Assembly (NCBI GenBank): GCA_009926815.1
Contig: RFOC01000002.1
Location: 1-29,324 of the forward strand
Reading direction: 5' to 3'
Source: Planctomycetota bacterium
Lineage (GTDB): Bacteria; Planctomycetota; Phycisphaerae; Phycisphaerales; SM1A02
Length of the DNA stretch: 29,324 bases
A program made the translations under genes and the position numbers. This document shows positions 8,364 through 17,302 of the stretch, in pieces. The notes beneath the pieces were generated by a model. That model had not been told where the DNA came from. It searched no databases and saw only the letters and a program-made list of their open reading frames with translations. Numbering within the stretch: the first letter of the stretch is position 1; each line of letters opens with the position of its first letter.

Positions 8364-10823
8364 ATGCATGATGCGGGCGCTGGGCTGCTGATCGCCATCC
8401 TGCTCTTCGCGGGCACCTGTGCGGGCCTGGCTGCGCCAGTGCATCCATCCACCGATGCCTGGGTGGATGCGATGTTCGTTGCCGGCATGGTGCTGGCGGC
8501 CCTGGGGTGGTGTCTTCGAGACCGACGCACGGTGGGCCTGATCGTGGTCATGTCCATGCCGCCGCTGATCGGCTTCATCTCCGCGTGCATGGAGACCCAG
8601 CGAGTGCATCCGGCCGACGCCACGGGCATGGTGAGCCAGGACCCCGCCCTGGTTCGGGCGCACGTCGAGTTGCTGGAACCGTTTCGGCCCTCCGATCGGG
8701 CGAATCAGGATGTGCTGGATCGCTTCCAGGTGGATGGCGACCGACCGTCGTGGCATGCCCGGGCCCGGCTGCAAGCCTGGGAACACCAGCACGGTCGCGA
8801 GCCTGCCGAGGGCATGCTTCATCTGAGGATTCCCGAACCCGCCCCTCACCTCGTTCCGGGCGACCGACTGGCATGCACGGGTTGGTTGACCTCTCCCCGC
8901 ATGGCCGTCAATCCGGGTGAACTGGATGGCCTCGCCCGCGCGTGGCGCACGGGCCTGGCCGGATCCATCCGCATGGAATGCATCCCGGAACGAACCGGGC
9001 GAGCCCCGTGGTGGTGGCGACTTCGGCATGCCCTTCAGCAACGCATCGACGAGAACATGGTGCGTGGCATGCCCGCCAAGCCCGCGGACCGCGTGGCCAC
9101 GCTCGTGGTGGCCATGACCTCGGGTCGCGAGCGACCGGGCTATGCATCCCTGAGAACCACGTTCGCCGCCACCGGCCTGAGTCACTTCCTGGCGATCAGC
9201 GGCTTCAATGTCGCGGTGCTGTTTGGTGCAGCGGTGGTGGTGATGGAGCTGCTGGGTGTGCCTGGTGCACTGCGCGGCTGGTGCCTGGCCACGCTGGGCC
9301 TTCTCTTCCTCGCCGCCGTCGATGTGGAGGTTTCGGTGCTCAGGGCAGGTGTGGCGGGTGTCCTGGCGGGCACGTCGATGGCCATGGCTCGCGGGTGGCG
9401 CGCGGATGGGCTGCTCTCGGCCGCGGCGGTGGGCACGCTGGTCATGGATCCATGGATGGCATGGAATCCCGGGTTCCAGCTCAGCTACGCCGCGGTGCTT
9501 GCACTTCGGCATGGCAGTGGTCCGGTGGAGCGCGTGCTGGAGCTGCTTGGGGTTCCGCGCCTGTGGGGTCTCCGGGTGGCATTTGCGGCCAGCGTCGCGG
9601 CATGGATCGTGTCCACGCCGATCACCCTGACGTGGTTTGGAAGCGTGAGTCCCTGGTGCGCGCTGGCCAGCACGGGTCTTGGACCGCTTGCCGCCTCGCT
9701 GACCATCACGGCCTCCGTCACGGCCATCCTGGGCTTCGTGCCCGGACTGGACCTGGTGCTTGGGCACCTGCTCTGGATCCAGGGCTGGACCTTCCTGTGG
9801 CTGGTGGAGAGTTCAAGCCTGCTGCCCGGGTGCAGGATCGCCATGCCGACCATGCCATGGTGGTGGGCGGTGCTGGCACTGGGGCTGGTGTTCGCCGTGT
9901 GGAAGTCCAGGCACGCGCGCAAACGATGGGTCGGCCTGTCCGCACTGGCGCTGCTCGCCGCGTGGGCCTGCCTGGCGCCGGGAGTCGGCCGGACATCCAG
10001 CGACACGCACCAGCCGCCGTTCCAGTGGACCGCGCTGGCCATCGGTGATGGCAGCGTGCACCTGATCCAGTCCGGCACCTCCAACGTGATCTTCGATGCC
10101 GGATCGATCTCCATGGATGCCGCGGGCTCCCATGTGGTGATCCCCGCGCTGCGAGCGATGGGCGTTGATCGCCTGCAGGCGATCGTGCTGAGCCATCCCC
10201 ACCTGGATCACTTCTCCGCGGTGCCCGAGGTGGTCATGGAGATGCCCGTGGACCGGATCGTGGTGACCGATGCATGGAAGCATGCCGCTGCCGACACCGC
10301 ACAGGGCACGCTTCTGACCTGGCTTGGGCAACGGGGGGTGCCTGTGGAATTCGCATCCGAGGGCTTCGTGCTGAGTCAGGACAGGCTCACCTGGACCGCC
10401 CTGCATCCACCCGCGGGATTTCGGCCCCGTGCGGTGAACGACGGCAGCCTGTGCTTCGGCATCTCGCATCCCGACGAGCCCCTGCGTCCCGTGGCGCTGC
10501 TGCTGGGCGACGCGCAGGACGAGGCGATCGCCCGGCTCCTGGTTCGGCGGGACATTCAGGATCCATGGGCCATGGAACTGCCTCATCATGGTGGCTGGAG
10601 ACCCATGGCCCTGGATCTCTGCAGGCACGTGATGCCCAGACATGTCCTGCAGAGCACCGCGCGCCGGAGATTCGAGCGTGACCGCCTGGGTGATGTGCTG
10701 TCGGGCACTCCGCGCGGCGTGACCTGCCGCGACGGCGCCCTTCGCTTCAGCCTGGATCCTGCGGCGGCGCAGGCGGCGCTGGAGCGGTGGTGGAGGGGTT
10801 CGTGGCGTCCGGTGGCGCCTTGA
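8364..10823 (+). CDS. comEC: ComEC/Rec2-type DNA uptake channel with C-terminal metallo-beta-lactamase domain
   Basis: ComEC forms the inner-membrane channel that brings single-stranded DNA into the cell during natural transformation. The 819-residue protein has N-terminal TM helices, a soluble OB-like region (about 80-215) and then the Competence domain. That domain carries the signature FAATGLSHFLAISGFNVAVL near residues 270-288, with several more TM helices to about 540. The C-terminal metallo-beta-lactamase domain carries LSHPHLDHFS at about 608-617, LLLGD and LPHHGG. All three parts of a full-length ComEC are present. A CATGCT box six bases before the ATG is only a weak -10 candidate. 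The 3' end overlaps the end of the convergent NPCBM-like gene by 77 bp. No other competence gene is visible here. Confidence 0.92.
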   Translation: MHDAGAGLLIAILLFAGTCAGLAAPVHPSTDAWVDAMFVAGMVLAALGWCLRDRRTVGLIVVMSMPPLIGFISACMETQRVHPADATGMVSQDPALVRAHVELLEPFRPSDRANQDVLDRFQVDGDRPSWHARARLQAWEHQHGREPAEGMLHLRIPEPAPHLVPGDRLACTGWLTSPRMAVNPGELDGLARAWRTGLAGSIRMECIPERTGRAPWWWRLRHALQQRIDENMVRGMPAKPADRVATLVVAMTSGRERPGYASLRTTFAATGLSHFLAISGFNVAVLFGAAVVVMELLGVPGALRGWCLATLGLLFLAAVDVEVSVLRAGVAGVLAGTSMAMARGWRADGLLSAAAVGTLVMDPWMAWNPGFQLSYAAVLALRHGSGPVERVLELLGVPRLWGLRVAFAASVAAWIVSTPITLTWFGSVSPWCALASTGLGPLAASLTITASVTAILGFVPGLDLVLGHLLWIQGWTFLWLVESSSLLPGCRIAMPTMPWWWAVLALGLVFAVWKSRHARKRWVGLSALALLAAWACLAPGVGRTSSDTHQPPFQWTALAIGDGSVHLIQSGTSNVIFDAGSISMDAAGSHVVIPALRAMGVDRLQAIVLSHPHLDHFSAVPEVVMEMPVDRIVVTDAWKHAAADTAQGTLLTWLGQRGVPVEFASEGFVLSQDRLTWTALHPPAGFRPRAVNDGSLCFGISHPDEPLRPVALLLGDAQDEAIARLLVRRDIQDPWAMELPHHGGWRPMALDLCRHVMPRHVLQSTARRRFERDRLGDVLSGTPRGVTCRDGALRFSLDPAAAQAALERWWRGSWRPVAP

Positions 10824-11937
10824 TCGCCTGCGACGTGATCGGGACCAGCCAGGCCTGCCGCACGATCACCGTGCCGCCCAGCGCGCCGCCTGGTCCGGGT
10901 TGCACGTCGATCTCCATGGCGTCCTGTGTGAACTTTCCTCTCCATGTCATGGTCGGCTGCGTGGCATCGAGCACGGTCCGGGCCACTTCCCGTGAACCCT
11001 CGCGCAGGATCACGGTGCAACCACCCATGGCACGCAGCGGCCCGGGGATCTCGATCATCAGATGCACATGGCAGCCGCCGGGCTGCAATCCACACCGGAA
11101 CCGCCCGGGGCCATTGAGCTCGACCGCCTGCAGGTCCAGCGGCATCCGATCACCCGTGGCTCGAGTGCCCGCGGGAACCAGCCGACCCTGCTCCTCGCCA
11201 CCGACCGCAGACCATGGCTGTCCGGCCAAGGCCTGCACGCCACCCACGGGGGGGCGGATGCCGCGGATCATGGACCATGGAATCGAGATGCTCTTCGCCG
11301 CGCCGGGAAGGTGGAGTCCATCCAGGCGCATGATCGCCTTGTCCCGGCTCCAGCCCGCCACGTCCACGATCGATCCATCCCGGAGCCAGATCCGCCAGCC
11401 CGACCCGGGCTCGCCACGACCCGACAGCTGCAGCAGCATGATGCTGTTGAAGGGGTGCCAGGAGACCTCCGCCGTCGCACCGGGGCCTCGCTTGCGCTCG
11501 ATGCCCACGCCACGATCACCGTCGAGCCCCGTGATGAAGCCCTCCATGCGATCGCCATTCACCAGGTGGAGCTGGTCCGAGACGGGGTCGGGGAGACTCC
11601 GTGCGGACAGGGGGCCGATCGTGCGGGTCCGCTCCAGATCCAGGTGCAGCATCCCCAGCGATTCGGAGGACCAGTTCTGCCGATCCGCCTCGATCATGAA
11701 GGCGCCGATCACGCACTGGCCATCGAGCAGTCGCCAGGCGCTTCGCGTCGGCTCGAACAGGGTGACATCCGAATCGATCCACATGCCTCGCCAGTCGGGC
11801 CACGAGGTGTCCGAGAGATCCTGGATCGACGCGGCGGTGGGGTGCTGCACGATCCCATCCGTGTCGACCACGCTGATCCGGGGCTCACCGGCCAGCGCCG
11901 GAACGCAGAGGACGAGCGTGGGCAGGAGAAGGCGCAT
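10747..11937 (-). CDS. Secreted NPCBM-like beta-rich protein, function unknown
   Basis: This 396-residue protein has a short Sec signal peptide (MRLLLPTLVLCVPALAG, cleavage probably after ALA). The middle contains LVNGDRMEGFITGLDGD and LRDGSIVDVAGW, resembling the small beta-barrel repeats often found in planctomycete secreted proteins. The last 120 residues (LQAVELNGPGRFRCGLQ ... VTVIVRQAWLV type pattern) resemble an NPCBM-like jelly roll, a carbohydrate-binding fold. The C-terminal tail is Pro/Ala-rich. The ATG at 11937 is chosen because the signal peptide starts there and it overlaps the upstream stop as ATGA. It is the last gene of the unit that begins at 17242. No catalytic motif is visible; a binding or structural role outside the membrane is inference. 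Confidence 0.72.
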   Translation of the reverse strand: MRLLLPTLVLCVPALAGEPRISVVDTDGIVQHPTAASIQDLSDTSWPDWRGMWIDSDVTLFEPTRSAWRLLDGQCVIGAFMIEADRQNWSSESLGMLHLDLERTRTIGPLSARSLPDPVSDQLHLVNGDRMEGFITGLDGDRGVGIERKRGPGATAEVSWHPFNSIMLLQLSGRGEPGSGWRIWLRDGSIVDVAGWSRDKAIMRLDGLHLPGAAKSISIPWSMIRGIRPPVGGVQALAGQPWSAVGGEEQGRLVPAGTRATGDRMPLDLQAVELNGPGRFRCGLQPGGCHVHLMIEIPGPLRAMGGCTVILREGSREVARTVLDATQPTMTWRGKFTQDAMEIDVQPGPGGALGGTVIVRQAWLVPITSQAIKAPPDATNPSTTAPAPPAPPQDPG

Positions 11938-13025
11938 CACTTCTGGAAGATCGGCAGGTAGCGCTTGGGCATCTGCAGCACGATCAGGCCCATGGCGGCA
12001 CCATACGCGGGTCCAGCCTGGTAGTCGGACCATCCACCCTGCTCGTTCTGGGTGGCCACCAGTTCATCGCGGATTCGAGGCCACCACCCCTGCCACCAGG
12101 CGCCACCGGCCAGATACATGCTCTGCACGGCGTAGTAGTGGCCATAGAAGTAGTGGGCCTCGGCGTTGGGACCGATGCCATTGGGTGTCGCCTGTTCCTG
12201 GAGATAGCCAAGACCCCGATCGATGGACTGGTCGCTGTACACGCCCGCATAGAAGAGCGTGGCCACGCCCGCGGCGGTTCGCGGCCACGCGCTGGCGCCC
12301 TGCGTGCTCATGTAGCGGAATCCACCATCGCCGTTCTGGCAGTTGCGGATGTAGTTCACCGCCCGATCGATGGTCTCGCGAGGCACCTTGATGCCCGCGT
12401 TGCGGGCGCTTCGCAGCGCCATGACCTGGCAGATGGTCACACTGACGTCAGCGTCATAGGGAACCGGGTTGTAGCGCCATCCACCCTCCTCGTTCTGGCT
12501 GTTCACGATGAGCTCCACGGCGCGGACAAGGGCATCGCGCACGCGCGGGTCCTCCGAGCCCATGCCGTAGATCTCGCCCAGGAACAGGGTGGCGAAGCCA
12601 TGCCCATACATGGGGCCATGGCTGTTCTCGGCGACCAGCAGTCCCGTCTCGGTGGCATGGCGAAGGACGAAATCAAGCGCCTTCCTCACCCGCTCGCCAT
12701 GGGGTCCCCGGCCCGGCAGGTTGCCATCGGCCATGAACGCCAGGCCGCCCAGCGCGGCCACGGCGACATGGCGACCGAAGCGTCCCTGACCGAACGATCC
12801 ATCGTCGTTCTGCAGGCTGGCCAGGTATCGAAGCCCTCGTCGAGTGGCCTCGTGGCTTTCCGGCGTCATCTCGGAGACCAGTGGGCTGTTCTGCGCGCTG
12901 TCCCCGGCGGCAACGGGTCGTCCGGGTTCGGGCTCGCCCATGGGAATGCCCTGGGCGGCGGGCGGCGTGGCCGCAGGCGGCACGGCCTGTGCAAGGAGAG
13001 CCGCGAGCAGGAGAGTGGTCACCAT
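11937..13025 (-). CDS. Secreted prenyltransferase/squalene-oxidase-repeat (alpha/alpha barrel) protein
   Basis: The 362-residue protein begins with a short signal peptide (MVTTLLLAALLAQA) and a Pro/Ala-rich linker. It then has repeated helical units with QW-like motifs: LQNDDGSFGQGRFGR, SQNEEGGWRY, CQNGDGGFRY and TQNEQGGWSDY. This is the alpha/alpha-barrel repeat of prenyltransferases and squalene cyclases. The cyclase DXDD acid motif is not seen, and the protein is exported, so terpene cyclization is unlikely. Such secreted homologues are abundant in planctomycetes with no assigned function. The ATG at 13025 overlaps the upstream stop by one base (TGATG), with GAGGAG eleven bases before it; a TTG one codon earlier is an alternative. 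Confidence 0.85.
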   Translation of the reverse strand: MVTTLLLAALLAQAVPPAATPPAAQGIPMGEPEPGRPVAAGDSAQNSPLVSEMTPESHEATRRGLRYLASLQNDDGSFGQGRFGRHVAVAALGGLAFMADGNLPGRGPHGERVRKALDFVLRHATETGLLVAENSHGPMYGHGFATLFLGEIYGMGSEDPRVRDALVRAVELIVNSQNEEGGWRYNPVPYDADVSVTICQVMALRSARNAGIKVPRETIDRAVNYIRNCQNGDGGFRYMSTQGASAWPRTAAGVATLFYAGVYSDQSIDRGLGYLQEQATPNGIGPNAEAHYFYGHYYAVQSMYLAGGAWWQGWWPRIRDELVATQNEQGGWSDYQAGPAYGAAMGLIVLQMPKRYLPIFQK

Positions 13026-16000
13026 CAAGGTTGACGCTCCTCGGCCAGGCGTCGGTAGTAGGCCTCGGTGGCCTGCTGGTAGAGCGCACTGACCCGATCA
13101 CGGCGCGACTGGGAGAGGATCTCGCGAATCCTCGGGGGCAGGTTGCCCCATTCGCTTCGACCTTCCTCCAGCGTGCCCTCGCTGGTCACGGAGGATTCCG
13201 TGGGAGGCTGGGGCTCACCCTGTGCCTCGCCCGGCCGAGCCTGTGGTCGCGTGGCCTGTGCCTCTGCGCCCGTGGATGCGGGTCGGGAGGTGGGTTCTGG
13301 AGCGCCACCCTTGGGTTGACCTGCCCGGGACGCCTTGTCCTGGCTGGAACTGGATGACGACCTGGATCCCTGCTGCTTCTGGTTGCGGGTGGCGGCATCG
13401 AGCAGCGCGTCGAGATCGGCAAGCGCCTGGGTCTGCGCTCGCTGCGTCCCAAGTCCTCCATCCGCCTGCTCCACCATCATTCGCGAGGCCCGTCGCATGC
13501 TCTCCATCGCGGACTTCGCCAGATCATCCAGATCCTCCCGCTTGAGGGACTTCTCGAGAAGGTCCTTCCGCTTCTGGTTGGCTGCATCGGTGGCGCCTCC
13601 ATCACCGGGAATGCCCAGCAGGTCATCCAGTGAACCACCGCCTGATGGCGGAGTGGGAGGCGATGGTGGGGTGGTGGGTGCCGGTGGATCGGTGCGCTCG
13701 GGTGCCTGAGTGACGGCAGGACGAGCCGCGGGTGGCTCCTGATTCCATCCAAACGAGGGGGAGGTCGCCTCGGGAGTCTCTGGCACATCCGGGGATTCCG
13801 CCGGTCCGTTCCCCTGCGTGGGCTCGCGCTGCTTCATGCGATCGATCCAGTCCTCGCCCAGTCTCCGAACCTCATCCTGAAGACGACCCGCCTCGCGCAT
13901 GGCATCGTCCACCGACTGCCCTGAGGCGCGTGCCTGGCCCAGGTCCCGCGTCAGCGTGTTCACGTGAGCCTGCATCTCGCGCACCAGGCGCAGTTCGGCG
14001 ATCGGCGGCAGGGCGGCCGATGGCGCCTGCTGTCCGCCTCCCATCGATGGTGAACCTCCGGCCTGGGCGTCCATGAATGGATCCTCGCCCGGCTCGGGAT
14101 CCTGCATGGCCTGCGCAAGCGCCCGAAGTCCCGCAACCACCCCATCGAGCGTTCGGATGGTCGCTCCTCGGGCCGCCGCGTCCTGCAGCGCCATGCCGGC
14201 CTCGACCATGCCCTCGTGCACGCGCGAGTGGATCGACTTGAACACCTCGGCCTCGGCCACCAGCGGCGAGGCCATCGGACCCTGCTCGAACCGCTGTCTC
14301 TGGTCCTGCAGCAGGGAGCCTTGCTCGCGCTGGCTGGCCGCACCCCTGCGATCGATCCGGGATCCCTGGGGCGGGATGGTGGTGGCCACGGTCTCCCGGA
14401 TCCGCAGGATCGCCTCCGCCAGGGCCTGGTACATCCGTCCCAGTTCCTTGCGTTCTCGCTCGGCCTGCCGCTCCACCTCCCGCTTCTGGTTCTCCTGCAC
14501 GTCGGCAAGCGCTTCCCGCAGGAGCTGCGTGGATCGACGCATCGCATCACGTGACGCCTCGGCTGCGATGGGTGATTGCCGGATGGCCTCGAGCGCCGCC
14601 TGCTGGCGCTCGAGTGATCGAAGGATGAGACCGGCGGCCTTGCGGAGCGTGTTGCCTCCATCCGCGGCCTCCTCCGCCGCGGCGCCGGTGTTGCGAGCCA
14701 CCTGGATCAGGGCCGACTCGATGGTGTCCGTGGGCTGGCCCCGATCACCCATCCAGCTCTCGATCGATCCCGCAAGCCGATCACTCTCGACGACAAGGGC
14801 CTTGAGCGTCTCCACCAGGCTCGCCATGCGCCGACGAAGTTCCTCGGTGCGGGCGCGACGATCCTCGCGCAGCGCCTGCTGCACGCGCTCCAGACCCTCG
14901 GCTGCCGCCTGCATGGACTGATCCGCCGCGGTGGTCTGGTTCCGGTCCGTCCGATCACCGGCCTCGTCCATGCGCCGGGCGGACTGGGATCGCTCACCCT
15001 CCTCCGCGGCCTGCTGCAGGGATCGTGACTGGGCCCGATCACCCTGGCGTGCCACGGTGGCGGCGGCACGAAGATCCTCCAGCATGGAGCGGATCTCCTC
15101 GCCAAGGGCTCGCTGCCGTTCCGCCTGCGTCTGCAGGGCCTGACGCTGATCGGCGGTGAGATCCTCGGGCATGCGACCCTCGGTGCCTCGGGAGGCCTGC
15201 TGCAGATCGCGGCGAAGGCCCTCGATCTGCGCGGCGATCCGCTCGGCCCGACGCTGGGCACCCACCGTCTGGTCGTCCCGCTCCAGAGCCTCGCCCATGC
15301 GGCGAAGCTCGTCTTGAGCACCCCGTTGTGCCTGGCTGGCCTGTGAGGTGGCGGCGGCATCGCCACGAGCCACCTGGCGAAGAGCGGTGGTGGCCTGATC
15401 CGACCTGCCTGCCGCCTCGTTCCCCGCCTCCTGGGCTTCACGCAGCGCCTCGGCCAGGGCCTGCTCCTCCAGGCCGTTCCGCCGCATGCGCTCGGAGAGG
15501 CGTGACGCCGCCTCCTGCGCCTGCCGGATCCGCTCGCCCAGCGCGGCCTGCGACCGGGTGGCCATGTCCGCGTCCTTCTCTCGCTCCAGTTCCTCCTGGG
15601 CCTGCTCCAGGCGGGTCACCACCTGGCGAAGGCTTTCCGCCTGCTGGCGCACCTGCTTCTCGATCGTCGGTGCATCGACCACGCGGATGCGCCGCGGTTC
15701 GCCCAGGATGACGCCGCGCGGCGAACCCTGGCTCTCCATGCCATCCAGCGCGGTGCCTCGCAGCAGGAGCGTGTCTCCAGTGCGGACCTGCAGCGAGGGC
15801 ATGTCCAGCGCACCCTCCAGCCTGGCCTCGACGGCACCGATCGGACGAGCCATCTGCTTCAGCAGCACGGGCTCCGGTTCGCCCGATCTCTGCTGCCGGT
15901 CCACCCGCCATCCAGCCTCGACGATCTGGAGGTCATCCCTGGCTTCCACCACGAATGGAAGGCGTGCCTGTGGCGTCACGATCTCGTCGGCGGATGGATC

Positions 16001-17242
16001 GGTGATGGAGACGGTCGGGGCACGATCCGGCATGGTGTTCACGGTGACGCGAAGCGGAGCGGGTGCCTGCACGCCATCCGCGCCCCATGGCCGCACCTGG
16101 ACCTCGGCTGGACCTGAGGCCTGCCAGCGGATCTGCCAGTGGGTCGGGTCGATGACGTTGACCGCCACCTGGGGTGGATTCGCGTCACCCGTGATGGTCA
16201 AGGCTGCCCTGGCTGGATCCAGGGTGCCCGCATCGGGCGCTGGCGCGGCCAGCGTCAGATCCAGGGTGACCTCGCTGCCCTCGAGCACTCCGGAGAAGTC
16301 GCCCGCATCCACGCCCTTCCAGGAGGCCTGCAGCGGCTTGATCAGGTGCCTGGCGTGCATGGGTGGTTCGACACGCATGGTGCCCTCGACCACCACCGGA
16401 GCGGTCACGACGCGAATCGAGTGGACATCGGTGGCGGCATCACCCGCCACCAGCTGGATGGAAAGCCTGTCACCCTCGGCTGGAATGCCTCGCGCGTGGG
16501 ATCCATCGGCCTGTCGAGTGAGGTCGATGCGACGCTCCGTCCTTCGCCCGCCGGCATCCTCGATGGTGCACAGGGCCTGCACCCGAAGATCCGGACGTTC
16601 GCCCCTTGGGATGCGCACCTGCAGATCGATCGATGCGCCCCGAGCCACCACGTCCGGAAGCGGTGTGGCGTCGATCTCGACACGGGAAGGCCAGCGATCC
16701 TGTGTCCATGGCGTGAGCGTCCGACGAAGTCCAACCCGCACCATCTCGGGCTGTCGCTCCATGATGGCGATGGAACCCAGCATGGCCAGCAGCGCCAGCG
16801 TGGCCGCCACCACCGCGCCGGCAGCCCGGGCATGTCGAGCTGGCCTGCTCCGTTGCCATGCCTGTGTGGCGCCCTGGATCACCTGATCCGCCAGACGCTG
16901 GCCGGGCCCCGCACCCTGGGCCTGGAACTCGATCGCGCTGGTCAGCACGCCGGACAATCCGGGTTCGAGGCGTTCCAGGCGAAGGGCCACGGCCCGAAGC
17001 GAGGGCGCATGGACCCAGTGGGACACGATGATCGACCGGATGGCCCGCACCCAGGCCACCAGCAGTCCCGCCAGCAGGAGGGTGCGAATGGGCCATGGCC
17101 AACGGATCAGCCAGTCGAGCAGGATGAGTGCCGCCAGGACAAGCAGGATCGTGGTGCCATGCCAGGCGATGGCCTGCAGCCGATGGATCGCGAGCACCTT
17201 GCGGTGCACCGAACGGACCCAGCTCAGCAGCGTGGATGACAC
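13025..17242 (-). CDS. Giant coiled-coil membrane protein (DUF4175-like), function unknown
   Basis: The start is placed at GTG 17242, because a TAGGCT box lies seven bases upstream and no better start is seen. This gives 1405 residues. Three TM helices lie at about 31-45, 52-68 and 141-160. A beta-rich region of about 350 residues follows, probably periplasmic and Ig-like. From about 520 to 1000 the chain is Glu/Arg/Gln/Ala-rich with heptad character, a long coiled coil. The final third is Pro/Ser/Gln-rich and ends with LPPRIREILSQSRRDRVSALY and an acidic-basic helix. TM pair plus coiled coil next to a MoxR/BatA operon recalls DUF4175/TIGR02302-type proteins; this assignment is from memory of architecture, not a search. 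It could tether or scan the envelope. Low-complexity parts make function prediction unsafe. Confidence 0.75.
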   Translation of the reverse strand: MSSTLLSWVRSVHRKVLAIHRLQAIAWHGTTILLVLAALILLDWLIRWPWPIRTLLLAGLLVAWVRAIRSIIVSHWVHAPSLRAVALRLERLEPGLSGVLTSAIEFQAQGAGPGQRLADQVIQGATQAWQRSRPARHARAAGAVVAATLALLAMLGSIAIMERQPEMVRVGLRRTLTPWTQDRWPSRVEIDATPLPDVVARGASIDLQVRIPRGERPDLRVQALCTIEDAGGRRTERRIDLTRQADGSHARGIPAEGDRLSIQLVAGDAATDVHSIRVVTAPVVVEGTMRVEPPMHARHLIKPLQASWKGVDAGDFSGVLEGSEVTLDLTLAAPAPDAGTLDPARAALTITGDANPPQVAVNVIDPTHWQIRWQASGPAEVQVRPWGADGVQAPAPLRVTVNTMPDRAPTVSITDPSADEIVTPQARLPFVVEARDDLQIVEAGWRVDRQQRSGEPEPVLLKQMARPIGAVEARLEGALDMPSLQVRTGDTLLLRGTALDGMESQGSPRGVILGEPRRIRVVDAPTIEKQVRQQAESLRQVVTRLEQAQEELEREKDADMATRSQAALGERIRQAQEAASRLSERMRRNGLEEQALAEALREAQEAGNEAAGRSDQATTALRQVARGDAAATSQASQAQRGAQDELRRMGEALERDDQTVGAQRRAERIAAQIEGLRRDLQQASRGTEGRMPEDLTADQRQALQTQAERQRALGEEIRSMLEDLRAAATVARQGDRAQSRSLQQAAEEGERSQSARRMDEAGDRTDRNQTTAADQSMQAAAEGLERVQQALREDRRARTEELRRRMASLVETLKALVVESDRLAGSIESWMGDRGQPTDTIESALIQVARNTGAAAEEAADGGNTLRKAAGLILRSLERQQAALEAIRQSPIAAEASRDAMRRSTQLLREALADVQENQKREVERQAERERKELGRMYQALAEAILRIRETVATTIPPQGSRIDRRGAASQREQGSLLQDQRQRFEQGPMASPLVAEAEVFKSIHSRVHEGMVEAGMALQDAAARGATIRTLDGVVAGLRALAQAMQDPEPGEDPFMDAQAGGSPSMGGGQQAPSAALPPIAELRLVREMQAHVNTLTRDLGQARASGQSVDDAMREAGRLQDEVRRLGEDWIDRMKQREPTQGNGPAESPDVPETPEATSPSFGWNQEPPAARPAVTQAPERTDPPAPTTPPSPPTPPSGGGSLDDLLGIPGDGGATDAANQKRKDLLEKSLKREDLDDLAKSAMESMRRASRMMVEQADGGLGTQRAQTQALADLDALLDAATRNQKQQGSRSSSSSSQDKASRAGQPKGGAPEPTSRPASTGAEAQATRPQARPGEAQGEPQPPTESSVTSEGTLEEGRSEWGNLPPRIREILSQSRRDRVSALYQQATEAYYRRLAEERQP

Positions 17243-17249
17243 TGGGGAA

Positions 17250-17255
17250 AGCCTA
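17250..17255 (-). promoter_or_regulatory. Candidate -10 box for the giant coiled-coil protein unit
   Basis: On the minus strand TAGGCT precedes the GTG at 17242 by seven bases. It lies in the 60-bp gap after the vWA gene, so the three-gene unit 17242-10747 may have its own, possibly leaderless, transcript. No -35 box is evident. Confidence 0.4.
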
Positions 17256-17302
17256 GCAATCCAGCCCGGGAAACCCATGGAAAGCCATGGAAACGCGACA
17301 GA

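Noticed and set aside
2774..10643. Long minus-strand open frames opposite purQ, the oxidoreductase, nfo and comEC
   Set aside because: High GC keeps antisense frames open. Their translations are His/Arg/Gly-rich without any domain, while the + strand frames carry full family motifs.
17275..17290. CCATGG-AAAG-CCATGG inverted repeat after the vWA gene
   Set aside because: A six-base stem of restriction-site type with no T-tract. CCATGG is frequent throughout this DNA, so chance is likely.
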